Both the position numbers and the translations under genes were made by a program. 64,000 nt of DNA, taken from Formosa sp. (GTDB lineage Bacteria > Bacteroidota > Bacteroidia > Flavobacteriales > Flavobacteriaceae). A model generated the notes under the pieces. It was not told where the DNA came from, did no database searches, and saw nothing but the letters and a program-made list of their open reading frames with translations. The stretch is taken from positions 2,055-66,054 of the forward strand of contig NYVA01000029.1 in the NCBI GenBank assembly GCA_002684355.1, read 5' to 3'. Position 1 is the first letter of the stretch, and every line of letters begins with the position of its first letter. Positions 50,186 to 59,513 of this stretch are shown one piece after another.

Positions 50186-51193
50186 TTAACAAAAGAAGAA
50201 ATAATCTGTCATGGCTTCTTTGCCTTGTGCTTTAAAAATTCTTAGAATCTTACGCTGTGCATTTTCATTAGCCACAGAAATGATGCTCTGGTAATTGGGG
50301 ATTTCTAAGAGTTTTTCAAACGATTCTACTGCTTCATTATATATCTTTTTCCCAATTTTTTTTGGATTGTCACATATCCAAACAAAAGGAATTTTACTGG
50401 ATTTCAGTAAACTCACAATTTTCTTCCCTTTTTTTCCTGCTCCCCAAATCACCAATGTTTTTAATGGGTCGTAAGAGAGTTTTAGAAAATAATGAATCTT
50501 AAGTTCTAAGAAACTATTCTCAGCATAATTTGGACTTGTTCTCGAAGCACGCACCGCATAATCTCGCCATGAGTGTAAAACATTGTTTGAGGAGATGCAT
50601 TGCAATCCATTTTCAAAAAAACGGAAGGCCAAGTCGTAGTCTTCAGGATAAACATTGGAGTTAAACCCATTGGCTTTTTCAAAATCTCTTCGGTAAACCA
50701 TCCAGCAGGGCGATGGAATAACACATTCCTTGTAAATTTCATTAAAATTTGTGCCTTTTGAAATCAAGGTATTCAACCAATTTTCGTAGCGTTTATATCC
50801 TTCTTTGATACCAGATTCAGAAAAGTAATGTACCAAACCAAGGGCAATGTATCCAGGTCCTTTTAAAGTCAAATCGGCAACCATATATTCAATTTTATTG
50901 GTAGCCATGATATCATCACTGTCCATTCTAGTAATGAATGTTCCTGTAGATTGCGCATAGGCCGTTTGCAGGGCCTCAATGATTCCAACGCCTTTATTTT
51001 TTAAAAGTCTTATTCTGGCATCCTGTTGCGAATAAGCCTTTACAATTTCATGACTTTGATCTGTTGAACTGTCATCTACAATTAGGACTTCCCAGTTTTT
51101 GTAGGATTGATTTATAATGGAATCTAAACAGGCTGGCAGGTATGCTGCCGTGTTTTTAAATGGTATTAGAATACTGGCTTTGGCGTCAGACAT
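50186..51193 (-). CDS. Family 2 glycosyltransferase
   Basis: ASILIPFKNTAAYLPACLDSIINQSYKNWEVLIVDDSSTD; TRMDSDDIM. Confidence 0.92.
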   Translation of the reverse strand: MSDAKASILIPFKNTAAYLPACLDSIINQSYKNWEVLIVDDSSTDQSHEIVKAYSQQDARIRLLKNKGVGIIEALQTAYAQSTGTFITRMDSDDIMATNKIEYMVADLTLKGPGYIALGLVHYFSESGIKEGYKRYENWLNTLISKGTNFNEIYKECVIPSPCWMVYRRDFEKANGFNSNVYPEDYDLAFRFFENGLQCISSNNVLHSWRDYAVRASRTSPNYAENSFLELKIHYFLKLSYDPLKTLVIWGAGKKGKKIVSLLKSSKIPFVWICDNPKKIGKKIYNEAVESFEKLLEIPNYQSIISVANENAQRKILRIFKAQGKEAMTDYFFFC

Positions 51194-52680
51194 CAGTATT
51201 TAGCAGCTTTACCATCTGCAGAAGATGCTTTTATAAACGCTCTGATGTCTTCATTGGATTGGATCAGGTCTTCATTTCTCAAATACATCATATGGCCACT
51301 CTTGTAGCCTTTAAAAATAAAACGTGCTTTCATTTTGCCGCTGGGGTCAATTTGTGAAAGGTTGTATTTGGCACTAAAGTAGGTAGTAGCGCCGTCATAA
51401 TAGCCCGATTGATTCAAGACTTTTAAATACGGATTTTGGGCCATGGCGGCGCGTAAATTATCTCTAGTATTATCGTTGTCATTGTTCCATGGGCGCACCG
51501 ATCCAAACATATTGTATTTTAAGTCCGTTTTAAATTTCAACTCTTTTTTGAGGTAGTGATTGATCGCAGGTGTAAAAGAATGCAACCAAGATGAGAGCTC
51601 TGCATTGTAGTCCGGTCGAGAGCCTTCTTCTGTTTTGTCAATTCCCAAATAGCGAGAATCCAAGCGTCCAATGGTTTGTCCTGTTTTATCACGCAACAGT
51701 TCTTTCCAAAAAAAGGAAGTAGGTACATCCAAGTTGTACTGAAGAATTGATTTTTGACTCAAGCCTGAATAATACGCCATTTTTTGACTTACAGCCATTT
51801 TTTCATCAGAGCTGATAAAGCCCCCTTTTGCCAATGCTGGCATGAGGGTATTGATACTGTACTCTTCAACTTCTGGTAATATTTCTAGAAGATCTTTGGA
51901 TTGAAGTACTTCGGGTAGGATTTTATGATGCCATGCAGTAGCCGTGTAATAGGGGAGGTTTAGTGCCGAGGCAACAGGACCGCCTACGCGCAAGGTTTTG
52001 TAATCTGCTGGAGAAACTAAAATAACACCATTTAAGTACATCCATTGATTTTCTTGTAACGCCAATGAAAGACCCATTACACGTGTTCCACCATAACTCT
52101 CACCAATGATATATTTTGGGGATTCCCAACGGTTTTTTCTTGAAATAAAGGTGTTGATCCAATCAGACAAATAGGCAATATCTTCATTGATGCCAAAAAA
52201 TTGACTGCGGTCTGGAAGTTCCCCATCTTTATTGGGAATCATCCGTGAATAGGCTGTATTTACAGGATTGACAAACACAATATCAGCGACATCTAATATG
52301 GAATTTGGATTGCTTTTAAAACCATAGGGTTGAACTGGGTATCCTTCGTCATCCACCTTTAGAATTCTTGGACCAGTATAAGCCATGTGCATCCAAACAG
52401 AGGCCGATCCTGGCCCACCATTGAAAGAAATAAGAATGGGACGTTTATTGGTGTTTTTGACATGGTCTCTTCTGTAGTAAGTGTAGAATAAACTGGCAAT
52501 TGCAGTGCCCTCTTTATTCCAAACAGGCTGCATGCCTGTTTCTGCGGTATATCCCATTTCAATGCCTTTGATAGTTGTTTTGTGCTTGGTGGTAACACTG
52601 GTGTCTATAACCACTTTAAGGTTTTGAGAGATACCAAAATTAAAACAGAACAGAAGGAAGATAAAAAAAGAATTTCGCAT
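51193..52680 (-). CDS. S10 family serine carboxypeptidase-like peptidase, exported
   Basis: FNGGPGSASVWMHMAYTGP, IIGESYGGTRVMGLSLAL; signal peptide MRNSFFIFLLFCFNFGISQ. Confidence 0.9.
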   Translation of the reverse strand: MRNSFFIFLLFCFNFGISQNLKVVIDTSVTTKHKTTIKGIEMGYTAETGMQPVWNKEGTAIASLFYTYYRRDHVKNTNKRPILISFNGGPGSASVWMHMAYTGPRILKVDDEGYPVQPYGFKSNPNSILDVADIVFVNPVNTAYSRMIPNKDGELPDRSQFFGINEDIAYLSDWINTFISRKNRWESPKYIIGESYGGTRVMGLSLALQENQWMYLNGVILVSPADYKTLRVGGPVASALNLPYYTATAWHHKILPEVLQSKDLLEILPEVEEYSINTLMPALAKGGFISSDEKMAVSQKMAYYSGLSQKSILQYNLDVPTSFFWKELLRDKTGQTIGRLDSRYLGIDKTEEGSRPDYNAELSSWLHSFTPAINHYLKKELKFKTDLKYNMFGSVRPWNNDNDNTRDNLRAAMAQNPYLKVLNQSGYYDGATTYFSAKYNLSQIDPSGKMKARFIFKGYKSGHMMYLRNEDLIQSNEDIRAFIKASSADGKAAKY

Positions 52681-52737
52681 GATTTGTATTTAAACCTCTA
52701 AAATACAACAATGATTTTAATAAATAATAAGGGAAAA

Positions 52738-52965
52738 TTAGAGTTTCATTTGTCCAAGAGTAACATTTATTATTTTAGTGGCATTTGGCACTTCACTCTC
52801 GTGAACAAATAATTGCTGAATTCCGATATTAGAAATACCAAATCCAGCCAGCCGTGCCGATTCACTTTCGTCTTTAATAAGTGGATTGATGCCTTGATTT
52901 TCTAGATATCTTCGCATCATTTGAACTACAATAAAGCTACCTTGATATAATTTGGTGTATGCCAT
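52738..52965 (-). CDS. DUF2007-like small protein
   Basis: YQGSFIVVQMMRRYLENQGINPLIKDESESA; short alpha/beta protein. Confidence 0.6.
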   Translation of the reverse strand: MAYTKLYQGSFIVVQMMRRYLENQGINPLIKDESESARLAGFGISNIGIQQLFVHESEVPNATKIINVTLGQMKL

Positions 52966-53096
52966 TTTTTAGCGTTTTAATATAACATGTCAAAAATTAA
53001 GCCAGTAACTTTAAAAAATTACTTTTTGGTTCCTGTGAAACCGCTTTAAAACAATAAATATATTGATTATATTCGCTACAATATAATATAAAATAC

Positions 53097-53552
53097 ATGC
53101 TATTTTCACCAAGAAAACTCAACCTTTTTCTCATTTTAAATCTCCCATCAGCCTTTTTGTGTGGGGTTCGTGTCAAGCGGGTCGATTCCGAAAAATGCCA
53201 TGTGGGCGTACGACATAGATGGATCAATAAAAACCCATTCAAGTCCATGTTTTGGGCGGTTCAAGGCATGGCTGCAGAATTGAGTACAGGTGCGCTCATC
53301 ATTCTTAAAATCAAATCATTGAATCAGAACATTTCGATGTTAGTCTTGCGAAATGAAGCCCAATTCACCAAAAAGGCAAAAGGACGCATTACATTTAAAT
53401 GCACCCAAGGACTTGAAATCGACAATGCATTACAAAAAGCCATTGATACAGGTCTGGGACAAACCGTTTTATTGGAATCTGAGGGGCGTGATGCTAGCGG
53501 AGATTTGGTTTCAAAATTTTCTTTCGAATGGACACTTAAAATTAAATCTTAA
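53097..53552 (+). CDS. DUF4442-like (hotdog/thioesterase-like) protein
   Basis: RKLNLFLILNLPSAFLCGVRVKRVDSEKCHVGVRHRWINKNPFKSMFWAVQGMAAELSTGALII. Confidence 0.72.
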   Translation: MLFSPRKLNLFLILNLPSAFLCGVRVKRVDSEKCHVGVRHRWINKNPFKSMFWAVQGMAAELSTGALIILKIKSLNQNISMLVLRNEAQFTKKAKGRITFKCTQGLEIDNALQKAIDTGLGQTVLLESEGRDASGDLVSKFSFEWTLKIKS

Positions 53553-53706
53553 ATGTTAATTTTTTTGTTTAAAAACGGAATTATTTAATATTGAATTTCA
53601 AAAGGCCATGCAGTATTTAATTTCCTATAAAAAGAGGAACTTAAAGAATTCATCTTCACATTAATTAAAAACATCCGGAGCTGAGTTGTTGCTCGGAACA
53701 TTTGGT

Positions 53707-54654
53707 TTAAGGCTTTTTGTTTGCTATAGGACTGATAATTTCAACATCTTGAAATTTTATAACGCCCCTTATAATTCCAGAAATTGTTCTGTGAATGGCC
53801 TCAATAATTTGAATTTTCAGTTCATTTTTATTATAAATCAAACTCACTTCTCTCGCCGGGGGTGGCTTCTTAAAAAAGCGTAAGTTTTTCTGTTCCGTTA
53901 ATTTTAAATCCAATGTGTTCAAATAGGGGAGTAAGGTCATTCCCATCCCTTCATTTGAAAGTTTAACCAGCATTTCTATGCTGCCGCTTTCCAACTTAAA
54001 GGTTTCTTTCTGTTGTTCTTTCAAAGTTTTACACAAATTAAGTACACCCTCTCTAAAACAATGACCATCTTCCAATAAAAGCATGTCATTGATGTCCAAG
54101 TCCGATATTTCAATTGCTGTTTTCTCTTTCAATCGATGATTGGGTGAAATGTAGCCAACAAAGGGTTCGTAAAAAAGAACACGCTCTTTAATGGTATTCA
54201 TTCTAAGGGGAGTGGCTGCAATAGCAGCATCCAAATGCCCCTCATGGATTCGGTTTATAAGCTCGTCTGTGTTGAGTTCTTCAATTTTTAACTTCACCAT
54301 GGGGAAATGCTTGATAAAAGTTTTGAGAAACATCGGCAATAGAGTAGGCATGACCGTTGGAATCATGCCCAATTTAAATTCACCCCCAATAAAGCCTTTT
54401 TCCTGATCTATAATGTCATTAATGCGTTCTGCTTCAGCTACAATATTTTTTGCCTGTGCCACAATTTTTGTTCCAACAGCGGTGAGTTCAATTGGCTTCT
54501 TTCTACGGTCAAAAATCTGGACATTCAACTCATCTTCTAGTTTTTGAACTTGCATGCTAAGCGTGGGTTGTGTTACATGACAATAACGGGCTGCTTTTGT
54601 AAAGTTTTGATGTTCGGCAACTGCCAGTACATAGTGTAATTGTATGATGGTCAT
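53707..54654 (-). CDS. oxyR: LysR-family hydrogen peroxide-responsive regulator, OxyR-like
   Basis: LysR HTH (NFTKAARYCHVTQPTLSMQVQKLEDELNVQIFDRRKKPIELT); paired cysteines in LLEDGHCFREGVLNLCKTL as in OxyR. Confidence 0.9.
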   Translation of the reverse strand: MTIIQLHYVLAVAEHQNFTKAARYCHVTQPTLSMQVQKLEDELNVQIFDRRKKPIELTAVGTKIVAQAKNIVAEAERINDIIDQEKGFIGGEFKLGMIPTVMPTLLPMFLKTFIKHFPMVKLKIEELNTDELINRIHEGHLDAAIAATPLRMNTIKERVLFYEPFVGYISPNHRLKEKTAIEISDLDINDMLLLEDGHCFREGVLNLCKTLKEQQKETFKLESGSIEMLVKLSNEGMGMTLLPYLNTLDLKLTEQKNLRFFKKPPPAREVSLIYNKNELKIQIIEAIHRTISGIIRGVIKFQDVEIISPIANKKP

Positions 54655-54758
54655 AAAGTGAATTTACACAAAGTTATAAATTTTATCTATCCTTTCCCCG
54701 TTTTCAATAGGCTATTCGTTACAATTTACCGCTGATTGTAAAAATATTATAATTACAC

Positions 54759-55451
54759 CTAATTAATGATATCAACGTTCTTGATGTATACATTTTTTTG
54801 TGGCCAATCGCCTCGGTCTGTAGGAACAGCAGCAATCTTATCAACGACCTCCATGCCAGCAATCACTTTTCCAAATACCGCATAGTCGCCATTTAGGTGG
54901 TGAGCGCCTCCACGCTGTTGTACTATAAAAAACTCAAAAGGAGAGGCCATTTTGTAAGGGTTGGCCACTGCACTACTAGGCATACTGACCATGCCACGAT
55001 CGTGTTTATAACCTTTTTTGTGATCATTGGGTAATAAATAGCGTCCAATTTTCTTTCGCTTGTTTAGTGTTTTTTGGTCATCGCTATTTCCGCCTTGAAT
55101 TATAAAATTGTCAATAACTCGGTAAAACTGTGTATTGTTAAAATAGTGCTTCTTTGTGAGGTAAATAAAATTGGATCGATGGAATTTTGTAGATTCAAAC
55201 AATTCAATGTCGATTGCCCCAAAATCTGTGGTGATGCGAACTTTATTCTCTTTGTGTTCTTTATCATAGGCTAGAAAGAATTCCATAACATTCTGGTCAT
55301 TCAACAAAAACGCAGTATCGGATTTTTTTTCTTTGTTTGGGATATTAGAAACTTTTGTAGCAGCATATGAATTTTGGGTTTCTTTTGTTTTTTTATATTT
55401 AGTATCTTGACAGTTCAAGAGAAAAACAAACAACAGGATAAGATACCGCAT
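54759..55451 (-). CDS. Cyclophilin-type peptidylprolyl isomerase, putative lipoprotein
   Basis: Lipobox LLNC; FYRVIDNFIIQGGNSD, GMVSMPSSAVANPYKMASPFEFFIVQ, YAVFGKVIAGMEVVDKIA. Confidence 0.92.
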   Translation of the reverse strand: MRYLILLFVFLLNCQDTKYKKTKETQNSYAATKVSNIPNKEKKSDTAFLLNDQNVMEFFLAYDKEHKENKVRITTDFGAIDIELFESTKFHRSNFIYLTKKHYFNNTQFYRVIDNFIIQGGNSDDQKTLNKRKKIGRYLLPNDHKKGYKHDRGMVSMPSSAVANPYKMASPFEFFIVQQRGGAHHLNGDYAVFGKVIAGMEVVDKIAAVPTDRGDWPQKNVYIKNVDIIN

Positions 55452-55483
55452 ATTATATTGGTTTTATATCAAAGGCGAAATAT

Positions 55484-56131
55484 ATGAGATTTGACGCATT
55501 TTCTGAAATTATTGGTTCGATTAATTCCCATGAGTTGCCAGGAAAAGAAGCGCAATTACAAATGGCGCCACCATTCAGAGATGTTTTGTTAAAACAAACA
55601 TCGCATTTAATTGATAATGCCAAACTAGCTGCAGTTCTGGCTTTGTTTTATCCTGGAAAAAACTACAATACATATTTGGCTTTTATTCTACGAAAGCCAA
55701 GTCCTGATGTTCACTCAGGTCAAATTGGATTTCCTGGTGGAAAACCCGAAGCTGAAGATCTTAATTTTCAACAAACCGCATTGCGTGAAACAATGGAGGA
55801 AATTGGCGTGCAATCAGAGGCAATTCAAATCATAACGGGCCTTTCAGAAGTTTACATTCCTCCAAGTAATTTCAATGTTTTTCCTTTTATTGGCCTAACC
55901 GCTGAAACCCCCGATTTTAAACCTCAAATTTCAGAAGTAGAGTCTGTTATTGAAGTTTCCCTTGAAGCTGTGATGAATGCTAAGCATCAAATAATAACAA
56001 CGGTCAAAACTTCTTATGGATTGTCGGTTTCTGTCCCTGCGTTTAATTTTAATGGGCATATAGTTTGGGGCGCTACCGCCATGATTCTCATGGAAATTAT
56101 ATATATATTCAATTTAATTTTAAAAAAATAG
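55484..56131 (+). CDS. NUDIX hydrolase (CoA pyrophosphatase-like)
   Basis: Nudix box GGKPEAEDLNFQQTALRETMEEIGV; HSGQIGFPGG. Confidence 0.92.
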   Translation: MRFDAFSEIIGSINSHELPGKEAQLQMAPPFRDVLLKQTSHLIDNAKLAAVLALFYPGKNYNTYLAFILRKPSPDVHSGQIGFPGGKPEAEDLNFQQTALRETMEEIGVQSEAIQIITGLSEVYIPPSNFNVFPFIGLTAETPDFKPQISEVESVIEVSLEAVMNAKHQIITTVKTSYGLSVSVPAFNFNGHIVWGATAMILMEIIYIFNLILKK

Positions 56132-56162
56132 CTTAGGTTTGCATTTCTATTCTCATTAATAC

Positions 56163-56960
56163 ATGGGTCTCTTAAAAAAAAATATTTTTGGGCAATATTT
56201 ATTTATTAAAAAATGGATCATCCGTATTTTAGGAACCATCAGCCACCAACGTTATCAAGGCTTTAATGAACTAAAAATTGAAGGCTCTGATATTTTACGT
56301 GAACTCCCACAAACCAACGTTCTTTTTATATCAAATCATCAGACCTATTTTGCGGATGTTGTCGCTATGTTTCATGTCTTTAATGCAGCATTAAGTGGTC
56401 GAGATGACACTCTTAAAAATGTGGGCTATTTGTGGAAACCTAAGCTGAATCTTTATTATGTCGCAGCAAAAGAAACCATGAAAGCAGGTCTATTACCAAA
56501 GATCTTTGCTTATGCAGGCTCCATAAGCATTGAACGGACTTGGCGCGCATCAGGAAGGGATGTTAACCGTCAAGTAAAAATGAGTGATATATCAAATATT
56601 AAAAAAGCATTAGACGATGGTTGGGTTATTACCTTTCCTCAGGGGACTACTACCCCTTTTAAACCCATTCGAAAGGGAACAGCACATATCATTAAACACT
56701 ACCAGCCTATTGTAGTTCCTATTGTGATTGATGGTTTTAGAAGAGCTTTTGATAAGAAAGGTATCCGGGTTAAAAAGAAAAATATTTTACAATCCATCGA
56801 AATTAAAGCACCGCTTGAAGTTGATTATGACAATGAGTCCATAGAACAAATTGTAGAAAAAATTGAATATGCTATTGAGCAGCACCCTTCATTTCTAAAG
56901 GTCATTCCACAAGAGGAATTAATGGAAAATGAACGCTTGAACAAACAACGAAATTGGTAA
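56163..56960 (+). CDS. 1-acyl-glycerol-3-phosphate acyltransferase family (PlsC-like)
   Basis: SNHQTYFADV (Hx4D), FPQGTTTPFKPIRKGTAHI. Confidence 0.88.
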   Translation: MGLLKKNIFGQYLFIKKWIIRILGTISHQRYQGFNELKIEGSDILRELPQTNVLFISNHQTYFADVVAMFHVFNAALSGRDDTLKNVGYLWKPKLNLYYVAAKETMKAGLLPKIFAYAGSISIERTWRASGRDVNRQVKMSDISNIKKALDDGWVITFPQGTTTPFKPIRKGTAHIIKHYQPIVVPIVIDGFRRAFDKKGIRVKKKNILQSIEIKAPLEVDYDNESIEQIVEKIEYAIEQHPSFLKVIPQEELMENERLNKQRNW

Positions 56961-56971
56961 ATACCAGAAGT

Positions 56972-57613
56972 TTACTCTAATTCAATTTTTTTCAATTCTT
57001 TGTAGTTGTTTTTCAATTTCTTTAATAATATACCATATATCAAATAATAAAACCCGAGAAGTATAGCTGTCAGTAAAGCCATCATCAGAAGTGTTGTAGC
57101 CAACATAATTCCGTAAAAGATGTAATAATCTCCAGAAACCGTGAATTCTGCGGTACGTAAGGCAACATCAGGGTTGTTATTGAGTTCTATAAATAGTCCA
57201 ATAACAATAGAAATGTACAAGAAAAGTAGATTAAAAATCACATAATGTTTGACTGTTTTCCTGGTTTTAAGAATCTGCTCCATCAATCCTTTAGAACTAG
57301 CTGTTGTCGAGATCGATTTATAGTTCTTGTAGAACATAAAGAAAAAGTAAATGAGAAAAGCGTACCCAATTACCATAAGTGGTAATGTTATGTGGTCCAT
57401 TTCATATTGATCAAACCGTTGTTGGGCTTCATTGTCTTTAATGACGAAACTTAGCAGTGTCCAAAATACAAACTCAATCAAGCTAAACACAAAAATCCTT
57501 TTTACAATAGAAGAAGATTTTTTGTGCAGCAGTTTGTAAATTTCATCTTTGCTGAGTTTAGGAAACTTTAAGTTCTCTTTCCAGTCCTTTTTTAAGCGTT
57601 TTAATTCATCCAT
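56972..57613 (-). CDS. Membrane protein, putative anti-sigma partner
   Basis: Charged N-terminal segment then multiple TM helices; starts 3 nt after the ECF sigma gene. Confidence 0.55.
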   Translation of the reverse strand: MDELKRLKKDWKENLKFPKLSKDEIYKLLHKKSSSIVKRIFVFSLIEFVFWTLLSFVIKDNEAQQRFDQYEMDHITLPLMVIGYAFLIYFFFMFYKNYKSISTTASSKGLMEQILKTRKTVKHYVIFNLLFLYISIVIGLFIELNNNPDVALRTAEFTVSGDYYIFYGIMLATTLLMMALLTAILLGFYYLIYGILLKKLKNNYKELKKIELE

Positions 57614-57615
57614 AA

Positions 57616-58113
57616 TTAAGGATTTAACTGTTTTTTTAATTTATTTTTAATGCGGTTCATTTTTACACGCGCATTAACTTCTGTGATGCCAATGGTGTCA
57701 CTAATTTCTTTATAGGATTTATCTTCGAGATATAGAAAAATCACAGCCTTGTCTATATCGTTCAGTGATTTTACTGCATTGTAAATTGACTTGAGCTGTT
57801 GATCTTCAGTATCATCATAAGACTCACTTTGGGGTACTTTATAGGCGATTTCCTCAAAACTAAAACTCTGAATTCTTCGTTTGGATTTTCTGTAAAGCGT
57901 TATGGCGGTATTAATGCCTACACGGTACATCCATGTACTGAACTTGGAGTCGCCTCTAAACTTTGGATAGGCTTTCCAAAGCTGGATGGTGATTTCTTGA
58001 AATAAGTCTTTGTGTTCTGCATCACTTTTGGTGTATAAACGACAGATTTTGTGAATCAAATTCTGATGTTTTTCTATGAGTGTTACAAATTCGTTTTGGT
58101 TAGCCAATTTCAA
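57616..58113 (-). CDS. ECF-type RNA polymerase sigma factor
   Basis: DLFQEITIQLWKAYPKFRGDSKFSTWMYRVGINTAITLYRK; LNDIDKAVIFLYLEDKSYKEISDTIGITEVNARVKMNRIKNKLK. Confidence 0.93.
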   Translation of the reverse strand: MKLANQNEFVTLIEKHQNLIHKICRLYTKSDAEHKDLFQEITIQLWKAYPKFRGDSKFSTWMYRVGINTAITLYRKSKRRIQSFSFEEIAYKVPQSESYDDTEDQQLKSIYNAVKSLNDIDKAVIFLYLEDKSYKEISDTIGITEVNARVKMNRIKNKLKKQLNP

Positions 58114-58177
58114 GAATTCTAAAATAAGTTTTTAATAAGACGCTCTTTGTTTTAAACTGTTACAGTTTGACATTTAT

Positions 58178-59338
58178 TCACTCTTCTTCAATTCTATTTT
58201 CATCAAAAGCAGAGGGCAGAAGTTTAGGAATAAATTTAATAAAAATGGGCAATAAAATTGCACCACCAGGAAGCATAAAAATAGCCAGACTTGGTATGGA
58301 TTTAATAATGTCCATCATTTGTTCTTGCATTTGTTCTTGTTCCTTTTCACTTAGGTCTCTTAGGGTAGATTCAGTTAATAATTTTACTAGATCTTTACTT
58401 TCTTTTAACTCTTGGTATAAATGTTTGCTGTTTCTTGTGATAAGTTTTTTCACAACGGTTGTGGAGTGGTCGTATAGCCGTTTGGCAAGATTTTGGGTAC
58501 TCAATAAACTGATGTCATTTTTATAATTCCTATAAAACACATTTAAACTATTAATTGCCTTTTTAATTACAGACTGACTAAGTTTAAATTTCTTTGAAAA
58601 TTCCCTAAAAAATTCTTGTTCACCACGGTCAATTTTAAAATCATTCCATGTGGCCATGCATGCTAAGTCTAGTAAGTAAAATCGCTCAGTCTCTGAAAAC
58701 TGACTTAAATTTAATGCCTCATAGCTGTTGTTTTTAGATTTTGATAAGCGCAGTGATGCCTCTAATAATTTGATTAAGCTTTCGTCGTAATTGTTTTTTT
58801 CACTTTTGGAGTTGAGGGCTTTAGAAACAACAGTTCTTATTGAATTTTCTAATTCCAAAAGGTGTTTCTCGGCATGATCAGAGTTTTGTAAAAACGCACT
58901 AAAGGCCAAAACATCCATAAAGAGCAGGGCATTGGTGACAAATAGGCTAAAGTTTTTTGAAAAAATATTATTATCCGTTTGAATTCGCTTGTTAAGAATA
59001 GATTCCACATCATCCCCCAGAATACCATTAATGAAGTTGGATTTGTGAAATCCAATGGTTTCGTAGAATTTTTTAAGTACAATTTCAAAATTAGTATTAT
59101 CTTTTGAATGGCAGTTGTAAGCGGCTAAAAGTGCCCAGACAAAATTAATTTTACAACATTCTTCTTGGTTAAAATCTTTACTTTTAAAATCCTTAATGAG
59201 GACTGAAATATTACTGCCATATATAAATCCAACCGATTTTAGCGCAGGGTAAAGATTTGCTATAGTTTCAGCTTTCGCGTCATTTTTCTCTGCAAATTTT
59301 AATAATTTTTTCAACCAACCTCTTGCCGATGGGTTCAT
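58178..59338 (-). CDS. LETM1-related biofilm-associated-like protein
   Basis: MNPSARGWLKKLLKF...; C-terminal LPGGAILLPIFIKFIPKLLPSAFDENRIEE resembles the LETM1 signature. Confidence 0.75.
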   Translation of the reverse strand: MNPSARGWLKKLLKFAEKNDAKAETIANLYPALKSVGFIYGSNISVLIKDFKSKDFNQEECCKINFVWALLAAYNCHSKDNTNFEIVLKKFYETIGFHKSNFINGILGDDVESILNKRIQTDNNIFSKNFSLFVTNALLFMDVLAFSAFLQNSDHAEKHLLELENSIRTVVSKALNSKSEKNNYDESLIKLLEASLRLSKSKNNSYEALNLSQFSETERFYLLDLACMATWNDFKIDRGEQEFFREFSKKFKLSQSVIKKAINSLNVFYRNYKNDISLLSTQNLAKRLYDHSTTVVKKLITRNSKHLYQELKESKDLVKLLTESTLRDLSEKEQEQMQEQMMDIIKSIPSLAIFMLPGGAILLPIFIKFIPKLLPSAFDENRIEEE

Positions 59339-59513
59339 TTTTATGAAATTTATAAATTTTGTGTTTTATTCAATGCTACTGCAGTATTTTTTCAATTCTT
59401 TAACTTAAACATAATCTAGAAAACACTTTTAAGTATTGTGAAAAAAGTTTAATTTTTTATAAAGTTAAATAATTTATAAGATTGTACAATCAAGAGAATC
59501 AATTCTGAATTTT

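Noticed and set aside
53585-53701. 38-aa minus ORF MFRATTQLRMFLINVKMNSLSSSFYRKLNTAWPFEIQY downstream of oxyR
   Set aside because: Lies in an intergenic space between convergent genes; no support beyond being open.
59480-59491. Perfect 12-nt palindrome GATTGTACAATC upstream of the LETM1-like gene
   Set aside because: Short, AT-rich and single-copy by eye; could be an operator but chance is not excluded.
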